Positions 1 through 11,058 of a stretch of DNA of 64,000 nt are shown here, in pieces; the stretch's first letter is position 1; each line of letters starts with the position of its first letter. Source of the DNA: Vitellaria paradoxa (taxonomy: Eukaryota > Streptophyta > Magnoliopsida > Ericales > Sapotaceae); contig CM034241.1 of the NCBI GenBank assembly GCA_019916065.1, positions 11,011,223-11,075,222 on the forward strand, written 5' to 3'. The position numbers were made by a program, and so were the translations under genes. The notes under the pieces were generated by a model. It saw only the letters and a list, made by a program, of their open reading frames with translations, was not told the origin of the DNA and searched no databases.

Positions 1-927
1 TATATACTCATGCAAGTGTGTGATGCAACTGAGGCATTGAAAACCAAAATAGAGAACAACTAAGCTAAAATAACATGCAACCCCTCATGAAAAGAATAAA
101 TGGCTCTAAAGCTCACTAGTAAAGGGGTATAAGTCTCTACCTAGTCCAAAGATGCTCCATTGACCAATGTTACACAAAGTTCACTCTTAAGCACATAAGT
201 TCTTCCGTGATAGCCAAAAGTGCATAAGGTCATGACACACTCAACTTAAATTACGTTTTCTATCAAAGCTTGAACAAGACTCACTTATCACTCTCTCACT
301 CAAATTCACAACCAACCAAACCAAAAAAGGCCAACATATAGGTACAAATGTGCTAAGGCATGTATGTAAGCTCAAAGATGCTCAAAATTTGAAAATTTTG
401 ACAATTTTAGCACAAATGGTCATCATGCGAACTCTATCCCCCAACCTAAACGAAACATTGTCCTCAATGTGAGAACTATGAAGCATATGTGGGTCCGTAG
501 TGTGCAAAGTGAGCATGATGATGATGACCATAAAGAGCAATCAATATATAACACATAAGCCAAGCATGCACCCAAAAGAAGAATCCCCATAAATAATAAA
601 GAACACCCCCCAACCTAGTTTCTACAGTACTTCCAACCACAACCATAACAGATAGCCAAGTGTTATGCTTAAAATGTAGAAACAGAAAGTGAAAAGGGTG
701 GATATTACCTCAAGAGCTTCCGTATTTGGAGAAAAGAAAAAAAAAACTATAAAAGAGAAAAGGTAAAAAAAATAAAGGGAAAATAAGACAAGAGAAAGAG
801 TTAGTACATAAAAAAAAAAAATAAGAGAAAAGAAAATAAGAAAAAAAATCAAACTAAAAAAAAACATAAGCAAATAAGAAAAAGAAACCTCTAATCTACT
901 ATGTACAAAAGAAACAAAGAAGAAGAG
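1..927 (-). other. Noncoding 3' internal region of element 1
   Basis: No supportable gene. Long stretches are recognisably similar to 22772-23700 in the second gag-only element, including the phrases around CATGCAAGTGTGTG and GGTCATCATGCGAAC. Between about 725 and 870 the plus strand is almost pure purine; open frames there are low-complexity artefacts. Conservation of this segment between two separate insertions suggests it belongs to the family rather than being a chance insertion. Confidence 0.7.
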
Positions 928-2453
928 TTATCCAATACCCTCTCTATCCCATGCGTCCACAAATGGCTTAAGAAACAAAATGTTATCTTCGGGCCCACGA
1001 AGCACCGAAGGTGGACGCTTCTCAGGTGTAAAACACACCAAAGGATGAGGGGCCAAGTAAGATTCATGAAACCTCAGATATGGCCATGATGCATACATGG
1101 ATATGGACATGGTGGGTTCAACAAGTCTTTCAACACCTAAGAAATCTATGGGTGTGGAAATGGTGGGTTTGAATGATCTCTTAACACCTAAAAAATCAAT
1201 ACAAGCCTTCCCCATATGTACTACCTCTCCCCAATGATGGTCAATCTCATGGTAGTCACTCACAATTCCCATAGTAAGACTCTTAGATGGGACTAAGTCA
1301 AGAGATGAGAGGTGTGCACCACTCTCAATCTCAGGTGAATAAATGAGTGAGCAAGGATCAACTGACTCAATGATATACTCCTCGGGCATTGTAACTTGCA
1401 ATTGCTCAAAGCGAGTCAAAAGACTCTCAATAGGGTTCAGGGTGGTCTGGGTGGGCTGAGTATCAAACTCAGTATAGGAAAGGACTGTATGTCTCCCTGA
1501 CTCTCAAAAGGTGGTAAAGAAGTCTCTAGAATAGGAGAGTCCACAGGGAAATGAGAAAGACACTCATCCCAAACATCATCCCTAGTGTGGTTAGGGCAAT
1601 TGTCCCATTCAGTGCCCATGGTCTCAAATTGTGCATCATAAGGTTCACTAGGCCAATAATCTCGGGGCTCCTCAGACTGGTCCTCAATGAGTGGAACAAG
1701 GTTGGGACATGCAAAATCTGAGTAGTCAGGCTCCACACATACACTACTTCCACAGGATGGATCATGAGGATCAAGTGAAGTAGGAGCATACGAGAAAAGG
1801 TCGGTATGGCTAGCAAGTGTGTAAGGTTCAAAACTAAGTTTAAGTCGTTCCCGTGGCCTGGTGTGTTCAGAGAAAAATTCAAGGAATGACTATGCCTCAC
1901 CTGGTGTGAGGTCAAGAAATTCCTTCCCCAAGACTATATCGAACGCCTGGTGCAACTCATGAGATAGAGCATTATATAATATGGCTATGATGTCCCCTAA
2001 CTCTAATCCTTGACTTGGGAAAGTGTCCAAAAGTATGTTAAATCTCTCCCAGCATTTATAAAAGACTTCACCCTTCTTTTGAGAAAAATTTCTAATTTGA
2101 AGGCCATGGGTGAAGGTTTGATGAATAGGGAGGAAATGTTTAATAAAAGCTTGAACACATTGATCCCAAGTGGTCCATTCACCAAAATTATAACACTAGT
2201 CACCAGCCACACTTTGTAAAGACAAAGGGAAAAACATGAACCTAATTCTCTTCCACATTCTAACATCATCACTTAAACCACACATTGCTTCAAACCTATC
2301 GAGATGAAGACATGGGTCTTCCTCCTGGTGCCCAAAGAATTGAGGAAGCATGCTATAGGTGTCTAATGTAAAAGCATATCCAAACATGCCACCTAGATAC
2401 TCAACGTATTCTCGGGTATCAAAAGGGCCATGTACAAGATCACCAATATCCAT
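928..2453 (-). pseudogene. gag: Gag-like protein of gag-only element 1 (disrupted)
   Basis: The N-terminal part (start ATG at 2451-2453) has the retrotransposon-gag pattern: a motif ending in MLPQFFGHQEEDPCLHLDRF, then a short region ending FPLSLQSVAGD, as in Retrotrans_gag proteins where the FPFSL-KDKA block follows. Frame changes and stops break the reading after about 2200 and again near 1437 and 1420. The C-terminal half is acidic and serine/proline-rich, with no CCHC zinc knuckle, and ends FVDAWDREGIG. The protein of the second gag-only element ends FGEAWERLGVG and shares a CIDFLGV block, so this tail is a real family-specific domain that I cannot name. Role inferred from the family: particle-forming Gag. 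Not functional as it stands. Confidence 0.75.
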
Positions 2454-2767
2454 GTCTAAGATCAAAAAATAAAAATGAAAACAAAATAAGAAGAGAGAAA
2501 AACTACACTAAAATGCAACCTAAGTTTACTAACATGCAAGCTAGATTATATGAATGCAAATGACTATATTATTTTTGTTTTTTTTTTTTTTCAAATATCT
2601 AAAAGAAGAAAAATCCTAAAACTAGAGAAAAGGAATTAAAATAAAAAAATGAAATATACAAAAGAAAAGAAAGAAGGAGCAATGTCACTTGGAAGTCCAA
2701 ATGTAACCGCACCAGCAAGTGCTTTCATCCACAAGCTCTCCGAGTTCGGCACACACACACCGTTGCT

Positions 2768-2785
2768 CCCCGACAACGGCGCCAA
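2768..2785 (-). other. Primer-binding site, tRNA-Asp type
   Basis: On the minus strand the 18 bases read TGGCGCCGTTGTCGGGGA, matching the 3' end of plant tRNA-Asp (GUC) with one mismatch. It sits six bases inside the LTR boundary. tRNA-Asp priming is typical of the Athila lineage and fixes the orientation of the element. Confidence 0.9.
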
Positions 2786-3814
2786 AAACTTGACTGCTCT
2801 CTAATTTGGTAGTGGCAGTCTCAAGTATAAGAGGTCGGTTGAGTTTAGTCTAGGTGAGTCCTAGGTCATCTTCCACAGGGAGCAAGGGTATGACTAAATT
2901 TTGGAAAACTTGGTTTTGAAAGCACTTGCAAAAATTTTAAGAAGCAAATGAAACAATCTTTTTGGAGTTATCGAATAGAGATTTGTAACAATAATTTGAG
3001 AATTTCTGACACGAATTAAACGAAAGATGAACACACTACAAAAGAAAATCAATTTATAAACTTAAACAAACTATATGGATTAAAACACTTAGCTTTAACC
3101 TAGTCCTGTAACGTCCTCGAAGGGCTGAATTCGGATATATAGTTAACTCAACCTAATTCTTACACCTATAATATTAGGTCGGAAGATTTGGCGTTAAAAA
3201 CCCTTTTCGTAAAGAACTCATAATTCTAGGATTTTGAAATCAGGTTTGAAATCACCGGGACATGGAATTGACCTTCAATTTACACGAGCGTAATCGAAGT
3301 TCAACTGTATCACAGGCAATTCATTTTTGAAAATTAATCTAGAATTATGTGCCTTACGTTTTTAATCGAAAGATAAACACAGTTTAGTTTGAACTATCCA
3401 AATTAAACTCCTTCAATTCGGTTACACTCCTAGGTTAAAACCAAGAAAACCCTAGCCTAGCATTACTAAAACATGAACAAAGCATTTCGAAAAGAAAAAC
3501 ATCTTTATCATGCAACATAATATGAAAACGAAATAGATTAAAAAGGTTTAAGACAATTTCGAAAGCAAATTAATCCAAACTAAGTCTACGAAATACTACG
3601 AAGTGAACATAGAAGACAAAGCACGAAGAACATGAAATTCTGATTAAAACAAATTAACAAATAGAACTTACACGTAAATCTTATTGCGAAGATGAAATTA
3701 AGCTTGAACAATCCAATCCAAAGCGAAATCGAAATCGTAACCCTAATCTAAACTAAACTAAGAAAAAGAGAAGAAGTGCGTAGGGTTTCGAACCCTCCTA
3801 CATTAGATTTTCAA

Positions 3815-3825
3815 CCTTTTATATC
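3815..3825 (-). promoter_or_regulatory. Probable TATA box of element 1 LTR
   Basis: The minus strand reads GATATAAAAGG. It lies downstream, in element sense, of the GGGCGCCC palindrome array at 3976-4096 and near a TAGGGTTT telomere-box-like motif at 3781. No start site can be proved from sequence. Confidence 0.5.
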
Positions 3826-3975
3826 AACGTATATTACAAGGGCATAAAGGTAAAAACACAGCTCAAACTTATTCTAAACTTGTACTGGAAGAGTCCTCAT
3901 GGGCACCCATGGTACAAGTGTTTGATGAAGTCCTCAAAGAGATAGCCAAAAATAGCATTCAGAGCTCGTTCTTTG

Positions 3976-4096
3976 TGGGCGCCCATCTGATGAAGAGTGG
4001 GGCACCCAAGGGTCCTCAGGGGCGCCCATGGGTCTAGGTGGGGTGCCTATGCTTGTGGTGGGGCGCCCATGGGTCTAGGAGAGGCGCCCCTCTGCA
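3976..4096. promoter_or_regulatory. GGGCGCCC palindrome array in element 1 LTR
   Basis: Four exact or near copies of the palindrome GGGCGCCC occur in 120 bases (first near 3978, then about 4020, 4070 and 4084), with degenerate GGGCACCC copies between them and outlying ones near 3900 and 4360. This is GC-rich sequence in an otherwise AT-rich LTR, upstream of the TATA box in element sense. Function unknown. Confidence 0.7.
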
Positions 4097-4448
4097 ACTA
4101 CAGTGAACAGTTCTTCTTTGATAGCTTTCTATCCCTGACTTCCGATGCGATTTTGACCCTCAAGAGGATTGATCTGGGCTTTGGCTAAAACACGAAAGTT
4201 GTAGCTCCTCAAGTCCTCTTTCCAACCCAAAATAAATAGAACCATTTTGAGTTGTGACGAAAAAGTTATGGCTAGAAAACTGAGAGGGTGTTGAGTTGGA
4301 ACTTCAACCGCACACCACTTCAACTATTTTAAACTTCAAACCACTTCCTTCTCCTTGGCACCCATGATAGTCGATCTTATGCCTTGGGATGGCTCCTCCT
4401 CACATGCAACCTTGGTGTTTTTTGGGCCAAAAACACCATATTATATCA

Positions 4449-5007
4449 CCTGAAATATACACACACCAAGAATGCATAGAAATGAGATAATCACGCTAAC
4501 ACATCGCCAATAATAACTGTAAATTCATAATTAGCATGCTCAATATATATATAATTTTACAATAATGCATGCTAATCAACAGTCAACCTCAGAACTCTCA
4601 GATTCACTATCACTAGACATATAGGTTGTTGTTTCTCATTTACATTTAAGCCCAATTAACATGTTAAAATTATCCTTATGAATAAAATTTTCATGGTTAG
4701 AACCAGACTTGATGTACCTATTCTTTGCAAAGAGTATACAAAATAATATGTTAAGAACAAAGGTAATCAAAATAAATCAACACAAGGTAATAACATTAAA
4801 CTTCAAAATTAAAAAGAATAATTTAAAGGACTATAAGAAGTAACAAGTAAACATGACTAAGCAAAAATATCAAAATGACAAAGTTAAACATACATAGACA
4901 TTCGTCTCAAATAAATAAAGGAAAAATACAGAGTTTTAGGAGCAATAAATAAAATAAGACATTTCTTTCCTAAACTCTCAAAAAGATAAGAAAATAAAAA
5001 AGAACAA
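4449..5007. other. AT-rich sequence with no gene seen
   Basis: It lies between the end of the element 1 LTR and the 3' end of the Athila-ORF-like pseudogene. It may be the 3' part of the element whose pol lies at 7166-12798, into which element 1 inserted. I see no LTR, gene or structured repeat in it. Confidence 0.5.
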
Positions 5008-6094
5008 TCACTGAGGAGGTGGAGGTGGATGAGACTCTCTGATGTAGTCTAAGATGCTCTATAGGAGATGGCCATGGGTTTGCTAGCTTTGGTGGATACG
5101 CTGAAGGAGTTGGTGGTCTGCTTCCTGATTTTGCTTTATAACACTGATATGCTCAGCTAGTGCCCCAATTTGATCAACTAGGTCTTCATTGGTCACCTCT
5201 TCCTCATCCTCTTCTGGCTCCTCTGGTGCTTGTGAAGGTTAACCTAGCCTTTCAGATTCATCAACCTTCCTCTTCTTTTGGGAGATTATGCCTTGAGATT
5301 TGACATAGGAAGTGATATTAAAAGGGTTCAAACCAGCGGCTATGGGTAAATCATTAGTAATACAGGCTCCATTCCTTTTGAATATTTCTGTGAGCGCTCC
5401 ACCAAAAGGTAATGCAGCTAAAGCACTCGGATGCTCGCAAGTGTACGCCACTTAGTGCCAAAAGTAGGAGGGTAAATCAATTGTTAATCCCATTCCAATA
5501 GCATAAATCAGTCGTGCCCTAATGCGGGTGCAATCAGAGCTCTTGTTCTGCGGCAATAGGTTTGTGCAGGAAAACATGTGCAGTGCCCAATATTTATCCT
5601 TAAGTACAGACACTGGCTTCCCATACTCTGCACCCCATTCATGTCTTTCTAATAGAATCTCGGAAGCTACTATGGGAAATGGGGGAGTCCCTTCAGAAGG
5701 ATAAGTGAACTCCGTGTTTTCAATTCTAAGGATTTGGAAAACTTGGGTAAAGTCATTGGAGGTTAATGTAATCTCAACCCCTCTAACCCAACTAACAAGG
5801 CGTTCCCTACCTCTTCTTTTGATGATAGACCCCTCTCTGAAATTGGCAAATAATTCCTTTACTAAATCATGATGCAATAATCATAGAATCTTGCCACAGG
5901 AAGCCACTACCTGCCCTCAAAATTCTGCTCAAGCATAAACTCTTTACGCCTAAAGTGATCAATCTCCCAATATCGCTCAATTACCATAGATTTACGCGTC
6001 CAAGTCTTATCATATTTGGGTTCTGCCTCCTCTTTACAGAATCTACTTCTATCAAAGGAACTTGCCCTAATTGTCTATTTGCAGGTCTTTTCAT
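5008..6094 (-). pseudogene. Athila-ORF-like / 'putative plant transposon protein' (disrupted)
   Basis: Reading from a possible start at 6094 (MKRPANRQ) to a stop at 5008-5010, the frame carries blocks resembling the plant 'putative transposon protein' family found with Athila-type elements: LVKELFANF, a VRGVEITLTSNDF block, then ALHMFSCTNLLPQNKSSD followed by RARLIYAIGMGLTIDL and an AALPFGGALTEIFKRNG block. The tail has a glutamate-rich stretch, a short coiled-coil-like segment and the ending HPPPPPQ. Stops fall near 5880-5900, at 5451-5453 and near 5237. It lies downstream of the integrase at 7166 in the same orientation, where Athila elements carry a third, sometimes env-like, ORF. Function of the family is unknown; the domain assignment is from memory of motifs. 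Confidence 0.6.
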
Positions 6095-7165
6095 TCTTGG
6101 AGCCAAAGGGGCTGCAAATAATTCAAAGAGATAATTGAATTAACCACTTCTCAATCCTTATGTCCACGCAAGTTCAATGGCCCATTCTATGAAACAAAAT
6201 TGAAAATTGAAACTAGAATGAACGTATGTAAAGGAAATGGTCCATGTAACCATCTACCATTTACCATGAATGGGTCTATTACATAAACTTGGTGGTTATA
6301 CACCCTTCAACCAAAGATGGGTCCTCTAGCACCAAACATCAACTTAATCAAAAGGTTTTCAAAATCACTTGCAAGAAAAGAATTATTTATTTATTTATTT
6401 TTTAAGATAAGAAGATCCAAAACCAAGCTAGAGTTTTAAGGTTCTTTGAACCTGTAGACCCTATTGTGACCCACGGTGAAGAAAGTGGTAGGGTAGGAGG
6501 AGAATCACTTAAAATGAGAGATTCATGTCTACCTAACATGAATAACACAAAATAGAGCTTCATGAAGCCGCAATTCAAGAACTCTTGGTGTTTTGAAGCT
6601 CGGGTTCAAAGAGAATGAATAAACAACAACCTAAGGCTCGAATAGAAGAAGAGGCATACCTTATGAAGTTTGAACAAGAAGATTGAGGTCAAAAATCACT
6701 TAGATGGACCTTGGGACAGCCGATTCTTGAAGGATTCTTCAAATATTGGAAGGGGGTTTGAGAGGAGTTTGAGTTTGGAAGATGAGATTTGAGGTTTGAA
6801 GTGGCTGAAGGGGGTTTTAATCAGTATGCAGGGTCTGAACCCTTTGCAGATGGTCTGGACCACAAAATAGTCCTTCTCCACTTTCGGCTAAGCAAGCTTT
6901 CTGTGGTCCGGACCGTTTGGCAAGGGGTCCAGACCGCAGAAGGGTCTCCTTTACAATTTTTAGCTAAATCAGCTCACTATGGTCCAGACCATTTGATTAG
7001 GGGGTCTGGACCACAAAATGAGACGCTCTAAAACTACTTTATGTTGTGTTAATCACCCAACAAAGACCTAAACTCAAAAATAAAAATCCTAAAACAAAGA
7101 AAAGAAAAAAAAAACTTATCCTAATCCTAACTATGATACAACTACAACCACGTCCTAATGCTATT
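6095..7165 (-). other. 3' noncoding region of element B
   Basis: No gene supported. From about 6790 to 7015 it holds a cluster of GGTCCGGACC-type palindromes, with an exact copy at 6905-6914 and degenerate copies around it. These resemble the palindromes in the LTR at 12930-14453. A similar cluster follows the integrase of the plus-strand element at 61440-61557, so the placement after pol recurs. Confidence 0.55.
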
Positions 7166-8593
7166 TTACTCATAAGGGAAGGGATCTAAAAGATCCCATG
7201 GTTGAATTTCCTCTACGAAGTTCTCCAAATATGGTTTGAGACGATGACCATTAACCTTAAAAGTAGTGTTATTTCGTGGGTTGTGCACCTCACACACACT
7301 ATGTCCGAAGATGGAAAGGATAATAAAAAGACCACACCACCTAGATCGAAGCTTTCCTGGGAACAAATGCAACCGTGATTTATACATTAAAACCTTTTGG
7401 CCAACATGGAAGGATTTCTTACGAATATGCTTGTCATGTAATTCCTTCATCTTAGCTTTGGTAAGTTTTACATTTTCAAAAGTATCATTTCTCAATTCTT
7501 CAAGTTCATTGAGTTGAAGCTTTTGAAGAACACCGGCATCATCTATATTCTCATTAAATTGCCAGATTGCCCAATAGGCCCTATGTTTCATCTCAACGGG
7601 TAAGTGGCAAGCTTTGCCAAAAACAAGACGATAGGGAGACATACCCAAAATGGTTTTATAAGCCGTCCTGTATGCCCACAATGTATCAACTAATCTTAGA
7701 GACTAATCTTTTCGAGTGGGATTAATGGTCTTTTCAAGAATAGCTTTGATCTCCCTATTCGCTAATTCAACTTGGCCACTATTTTGTGGGTGGTAAGCAG
7801 TTCCCACTTTGTGTGTCACACCATATTTATGCATTAGGATACTAATGGGTTTATTGAAAAAATGCTTACCTCCATCACTAATGACTGCTCGTGGCATCCC
7901 AAAGCGAGAAAAGATATGTTCTTTTAAGAACTTGACCACCACTCGATGGTCATTGGTGCGAGTGGCAATGGCCTCTACCCATTTTGACACATAGTCTATA
8001 GCCACTAGGACATATTCAAAACCAAACGACTTAGGGAATGGGCCCATGAAATCTATCCCCCAACAATCAAAAATTTCTAATATGATCACTGGGTTTTGGG
8101 GCATCTCATTACGTCTAGATAGGGCTCTTAAGCATTGGCAACAATCACATCTCAAACAGTAACCATGTACATCTTTAAACATGGAAGGCCAATAAAATCT
8201 GCATTGAAGAATCTTAGAGGTGGTTTTCTTTGAAGAGAAGTGGCCTCCATAAGCTAAAGTGTGACAAAGCTCAATAATACTATGAATTTCATTATCAGGG
8301 ATGCATCGTCTCACAATTTGATCTAGACAATACTTGTAGAGGTAAAGTTCATCCCAAAAGAAATTATGGACATTACGTAAGAATTCACCTTTGTCAATCT
8401 TTGTCCAATGTGAAGGCATCTGACCAATTACTAAGAAGTTAGCGATGTCTACACACCAAGAGGGTTGGATTGGAGGATTGGTGCTAATATGCATAATATG
8501 CTCATCAGGGAAATGCTCGTTAATTGGTAGGTCACTAGAGTTGGACACCAGATGAGGTAGTTTAGACAAATGGTCGGCTACCACATTTTTCAC
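7166..8593 (-). pseudogene. int: Integrase of element B (one internal stop)
   Basis: From the N-terminus, the frame carries the HHCC zinc-binding region (H and C residues in [10 protein letters not shown] and LRCDCCQC), then the catalytic core with all three acidic residues visible: Asp in [11 protein letters not shown], Asp in [10 protein letters not shown] and Glu in [12 protein letters not shown]. The C-terminal part has [17 protein letters not shown], the [14 protein letters not shown] segment and [11 protein letters not shown], ending LLDPFPYE. A single TAG near 7690 interrupts the core/C-terminal joint in a position where the family has Trp (KD-W-SL), which is the simplest break. The enzyme would insert cDNA into the host chromosome. 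No chromodomain follows, consistent with Athila. Confidence 0.9.
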
Positions 8594-9941
8594 TCATTTC
8601 TTGTCCTTGATTTCCAAATCAAACTCTTGGAGGAGTAGCATCATCTAATTAAACGGGGTTTGGCCTCTTATTTAGAGAGAATATATTTCAAGGCTACATG
8701 GTCCTTAAACACTGTGACATAAGAACCTACCAAATATGACCTAAACTTATCCATAGCAAAAACTACTACTAGAAGTTCCTTTTCAGTGGTGGTGTAGTTA
8801 ACCTGAGCTTCATTCAAGGTCTTACTAGCATAGTAAATAACATAAGGTTTTCTTTCTTTTCGTTGCCCTAAAACTGCACCAACTGCAAAATCACTAGCAT
8901 ACACATAAACTCGAATGGTAGAGACCAATCCGGACTTTGCATAATAGGAGCGGTGGTAAGCAATTGTTTTAGTCTATCAAATGCCGCTTGACATAATGTT
9001 GTCCATTCAAATGGAGCATCATTGGACAATAGAGAGCATAAGGGCCTAGTAATGGAACTAAAAGATTGAATGAATCGCCGGTAAAACCTAGCATGTCCAA
9101 GGAAAGATCTTATGTCCTTCACACATCGAGGGGTAGGTAAATTTTGAATTAGTTCCACTTTAGCTTTGTCTACCTCAATTCCTTGACATGATACTATATG
9201 TCCCAAAACAATTCCCTATTGTACCATGAAATGGCACTTTTCCCAGTTTAACACCAAGTTACTCTCCTTATATCGAACTAACACTTTTTCAAGGTTGGTC
9301 AAGCATTCATCGAATGTATCCCCATATACGGAGAAATCATCCATGAAAACCTCTAAAAACTGCTCAACCATATCACTAAAGATGTTCATTACACACCTTT
9401 GGAAGGTCACAGGTGCATTGCATAACCCAAATGGCATTCTTCTATATGCAAATGTGCCAAAAGGGCATGTGAATGTGGTTTTCTCTTGGTCCTCAAGTGC
9501 TATTTCAACTTGATTATACCCTAAATACCCATCAAGAAAACAGTAAAAAGATCTCCCCGCTACTCTCTCAAGTACTTGGTCTAGAAAGAGCAGTGGAAAA
9601 TGGTCTTTCCGGGTCATTGCATTCAACAGCCTATAGTTAATACACATACGCCACCCAGTCTGGGTGCGTTGAGGTACTAACTTTCTATTATCATTCTCAA
9701 TTACAGTGACACTAGACTTTTTAGGAACCACTTGAGTGGGGCTTACCCACTTTGAGTCAGAGATGGGATAAATGATACTCGCATCAAGCAACTTAAGCAC
9801 TTCTCCTTTTACCACTTCTTTTATGTTGAGGTTTAGTCTTCTTTGCACTTGCCTTACTGGTTTGGCTTCATCTTCAAGGTATATATGATGAGTACATACT
9901 AGAGGACTAATACCTTGAAGGTCAACCATTGTCCATCCCAA
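8594..9941 (-). pseudogene. rt: Reverse transcriptase and RNase H of element B (frameshifted)
   Basis: RT runs from about 9941 to 9216, with VSPTQVVPKKSSVTV, GWRMCINYRLLNAMTRKDHF, the FLDGYLGYNQ block and the catalytic Asp pair in VFMDDFSVYG (Asp codons at 9336-9341). The thumb/connection follows (9206 to 8868, RSFLGHARFYRRFIQSF). RNase H starts with the SDFAVGAVLGQR block and includes YYASKTLNEAQVNYTTTEKE. A stop lies near 9210, and a frameshift near 8870-8925 separates the connection from RNase H. Several stops lie between 8594 and 8668 in the tether to integrase. Function in the family: converts genomic RNA to double-stranded DNA. Confidence 0.9.
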
Positions 9942-9947
9942 GGCCTT

Positions 9948-11058
9948 TCAATGAGCACTCAAGATTGCTAGTAACTTCTTTTCCTGAACTTCCTCTAACC
10001 TTGAAGAAATGACCACTGGGAATGTCTCACCCTTTCCTAGGAATGCATATTTTAGTTCCCTGAGTAAAGGTTTCCTAGGAGGACACGAAGGACATTCCAT
10101 TGATGGCTTGGGTTTAATCAAGGATGGTTTCAAAGATGCAAACACAGGTACCCAACTATTAATTGCCATCACCTCGTCTCTATCACTTATTACTTCTTCA
10201 CTCTCCGCAGAGTTCTCTCCATCTAAAGTTTCACACCTTTCACTTCTTACTAAGGCTCGTTCTAAAGGGTCCTTGATATAGTTCTTCTCAAAGTACTCCT
10301 CACTTAGAGCATGAATCACATCCACCTCCCTAACATCCTCAAATTCTCCCATTTGTTTCCCTACCTTAAAAATATGTTCATTTCAACAGTCATATTTCCG
10401 AAAGATAGTTCATAACCCCGCTTCTACAATTAATTACAACATTTGAGGTAGCGAGGAATGGTCTACCTAGAATGACCGGAATGGAATGGGAGGGATTTTG
10501 AACAGGTTGAGTGTCCAATACTATGAAATTAGCAAGAAAGTAGAATTTGTCTACTTGAACTAACACATCTTTCACTATACCCCTAGGCATTTTTACTAAG
10601 CGGTCTGCCAATTGTAACGTTATCCTAGTGGGTTTCAGCTCACCTAATCCTAATTGCTAGTAAACTGTATAAGGTAATAGGTTGACACTAGCACCTAGGT
10701 CAAGTAGAGCTTTATCAATGATGTGATCCCCTATTATACATGAAATTGTATGAAATCCGGGATCTTTATATTTAGGAGGTGTGTCACGCTGGATGATGAC
10801 ACTAACTTGTTCAGTCAAGAAAGCTTTTTCCTTGACATTAAGTTTTCTCTTAACAGTGCACATATCCCCAAGGAACTTAGCATAAGAAGGATTCTGCTTA
10901 ATGGCTTCAAGTAATGGGATGTTAATTCTTACTTGTTTAAAAACCTCATAAATTTCAAAATTTAACATCTCATTCTTACCTTTCGCTAACCTTTGAGGAA
11001 AATGGGGTCTAGGTGTATATTCATCTATTTGTTCTTCCTGCTTACCCGACTTTTCCAC
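9948..11058 (-). pseudogene. pro: Aspartic protease and protease-RT linker of element B
   Basis: The N-terminal portion (11058 to 10657) ends with the protease active site in the variant form ALLDLGASVNLLPYTVY, where Athila-type proteases have D-L-G-A-S rather than D-T-G-A-S. A stop (Y-stop-QLGLGE) falls near 10655. The second half (10611 to 10390) has PRGIVKDVLVQVDKFYF and the flap-distal motif VILGRPFLATSN. The linker (10352 to 9948) has DPLERALVRS and LRELKYAFLGKGETFPVVIS, which precede RT in Athila proteins. Protease would cut Gag-Pol into its mature parts. Two or more stops break the frame. Confidence 0.85.

Larger units (their letters stand above)
1..4448 (-). mobile_element. Gag-only Athila-like LTR retrotransposon, 3' end off-window (element 1)
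   Basis: Read on the minus strand, the element runs from its 5' LTR (2792-4448) through a tRNA-Asp primer-binding site (2768-2785) and a gag-like gene (928-2453) into a noncoding 3' internal region that leaves the window at base 1. Nothing resembling protease, RT or integrase lies between gag and the window edge. The same order recurs in the complete element at 19446-27285, which also has only a gag-like gene. The internal sequence at position 1 aligns with about 22772 of that second copy, so roughly 1.3 kb of internal sequence plus the 3' LTR should lie to the left. Movement would need enzymes supplied in trans. The 3' LTR cannot be checked here. Confidence 0.82.
2792..4448 (-). repeat. 5' LTR of element 1 (about 1.66 kb)
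   Basis: The inner boundary is set by the PBS: the plus strand reads TGACTGCTC from 2792, giving an LTR end in CA on the minus strand. The outer boundary is placed at 4448, where the minus strand would begin TGATATAATATGG; the partner LTR is not available to confirm it. The LTR shares blocks with the LTRs at 19446-21424 and 25455-27285, notably around AACACGAAAGTTGTAGC and the CACACCACTTCAAC region. The hairpin/CACAGGG motif lies at about 2851-2880. Confidence 0.75.

Noticed and set aside
622..873. Phe/Leu-rich frame that looks like membrane segments
   Set aside because: Antisense of a purine-rich tract; no family match and not conserved in the second copy.
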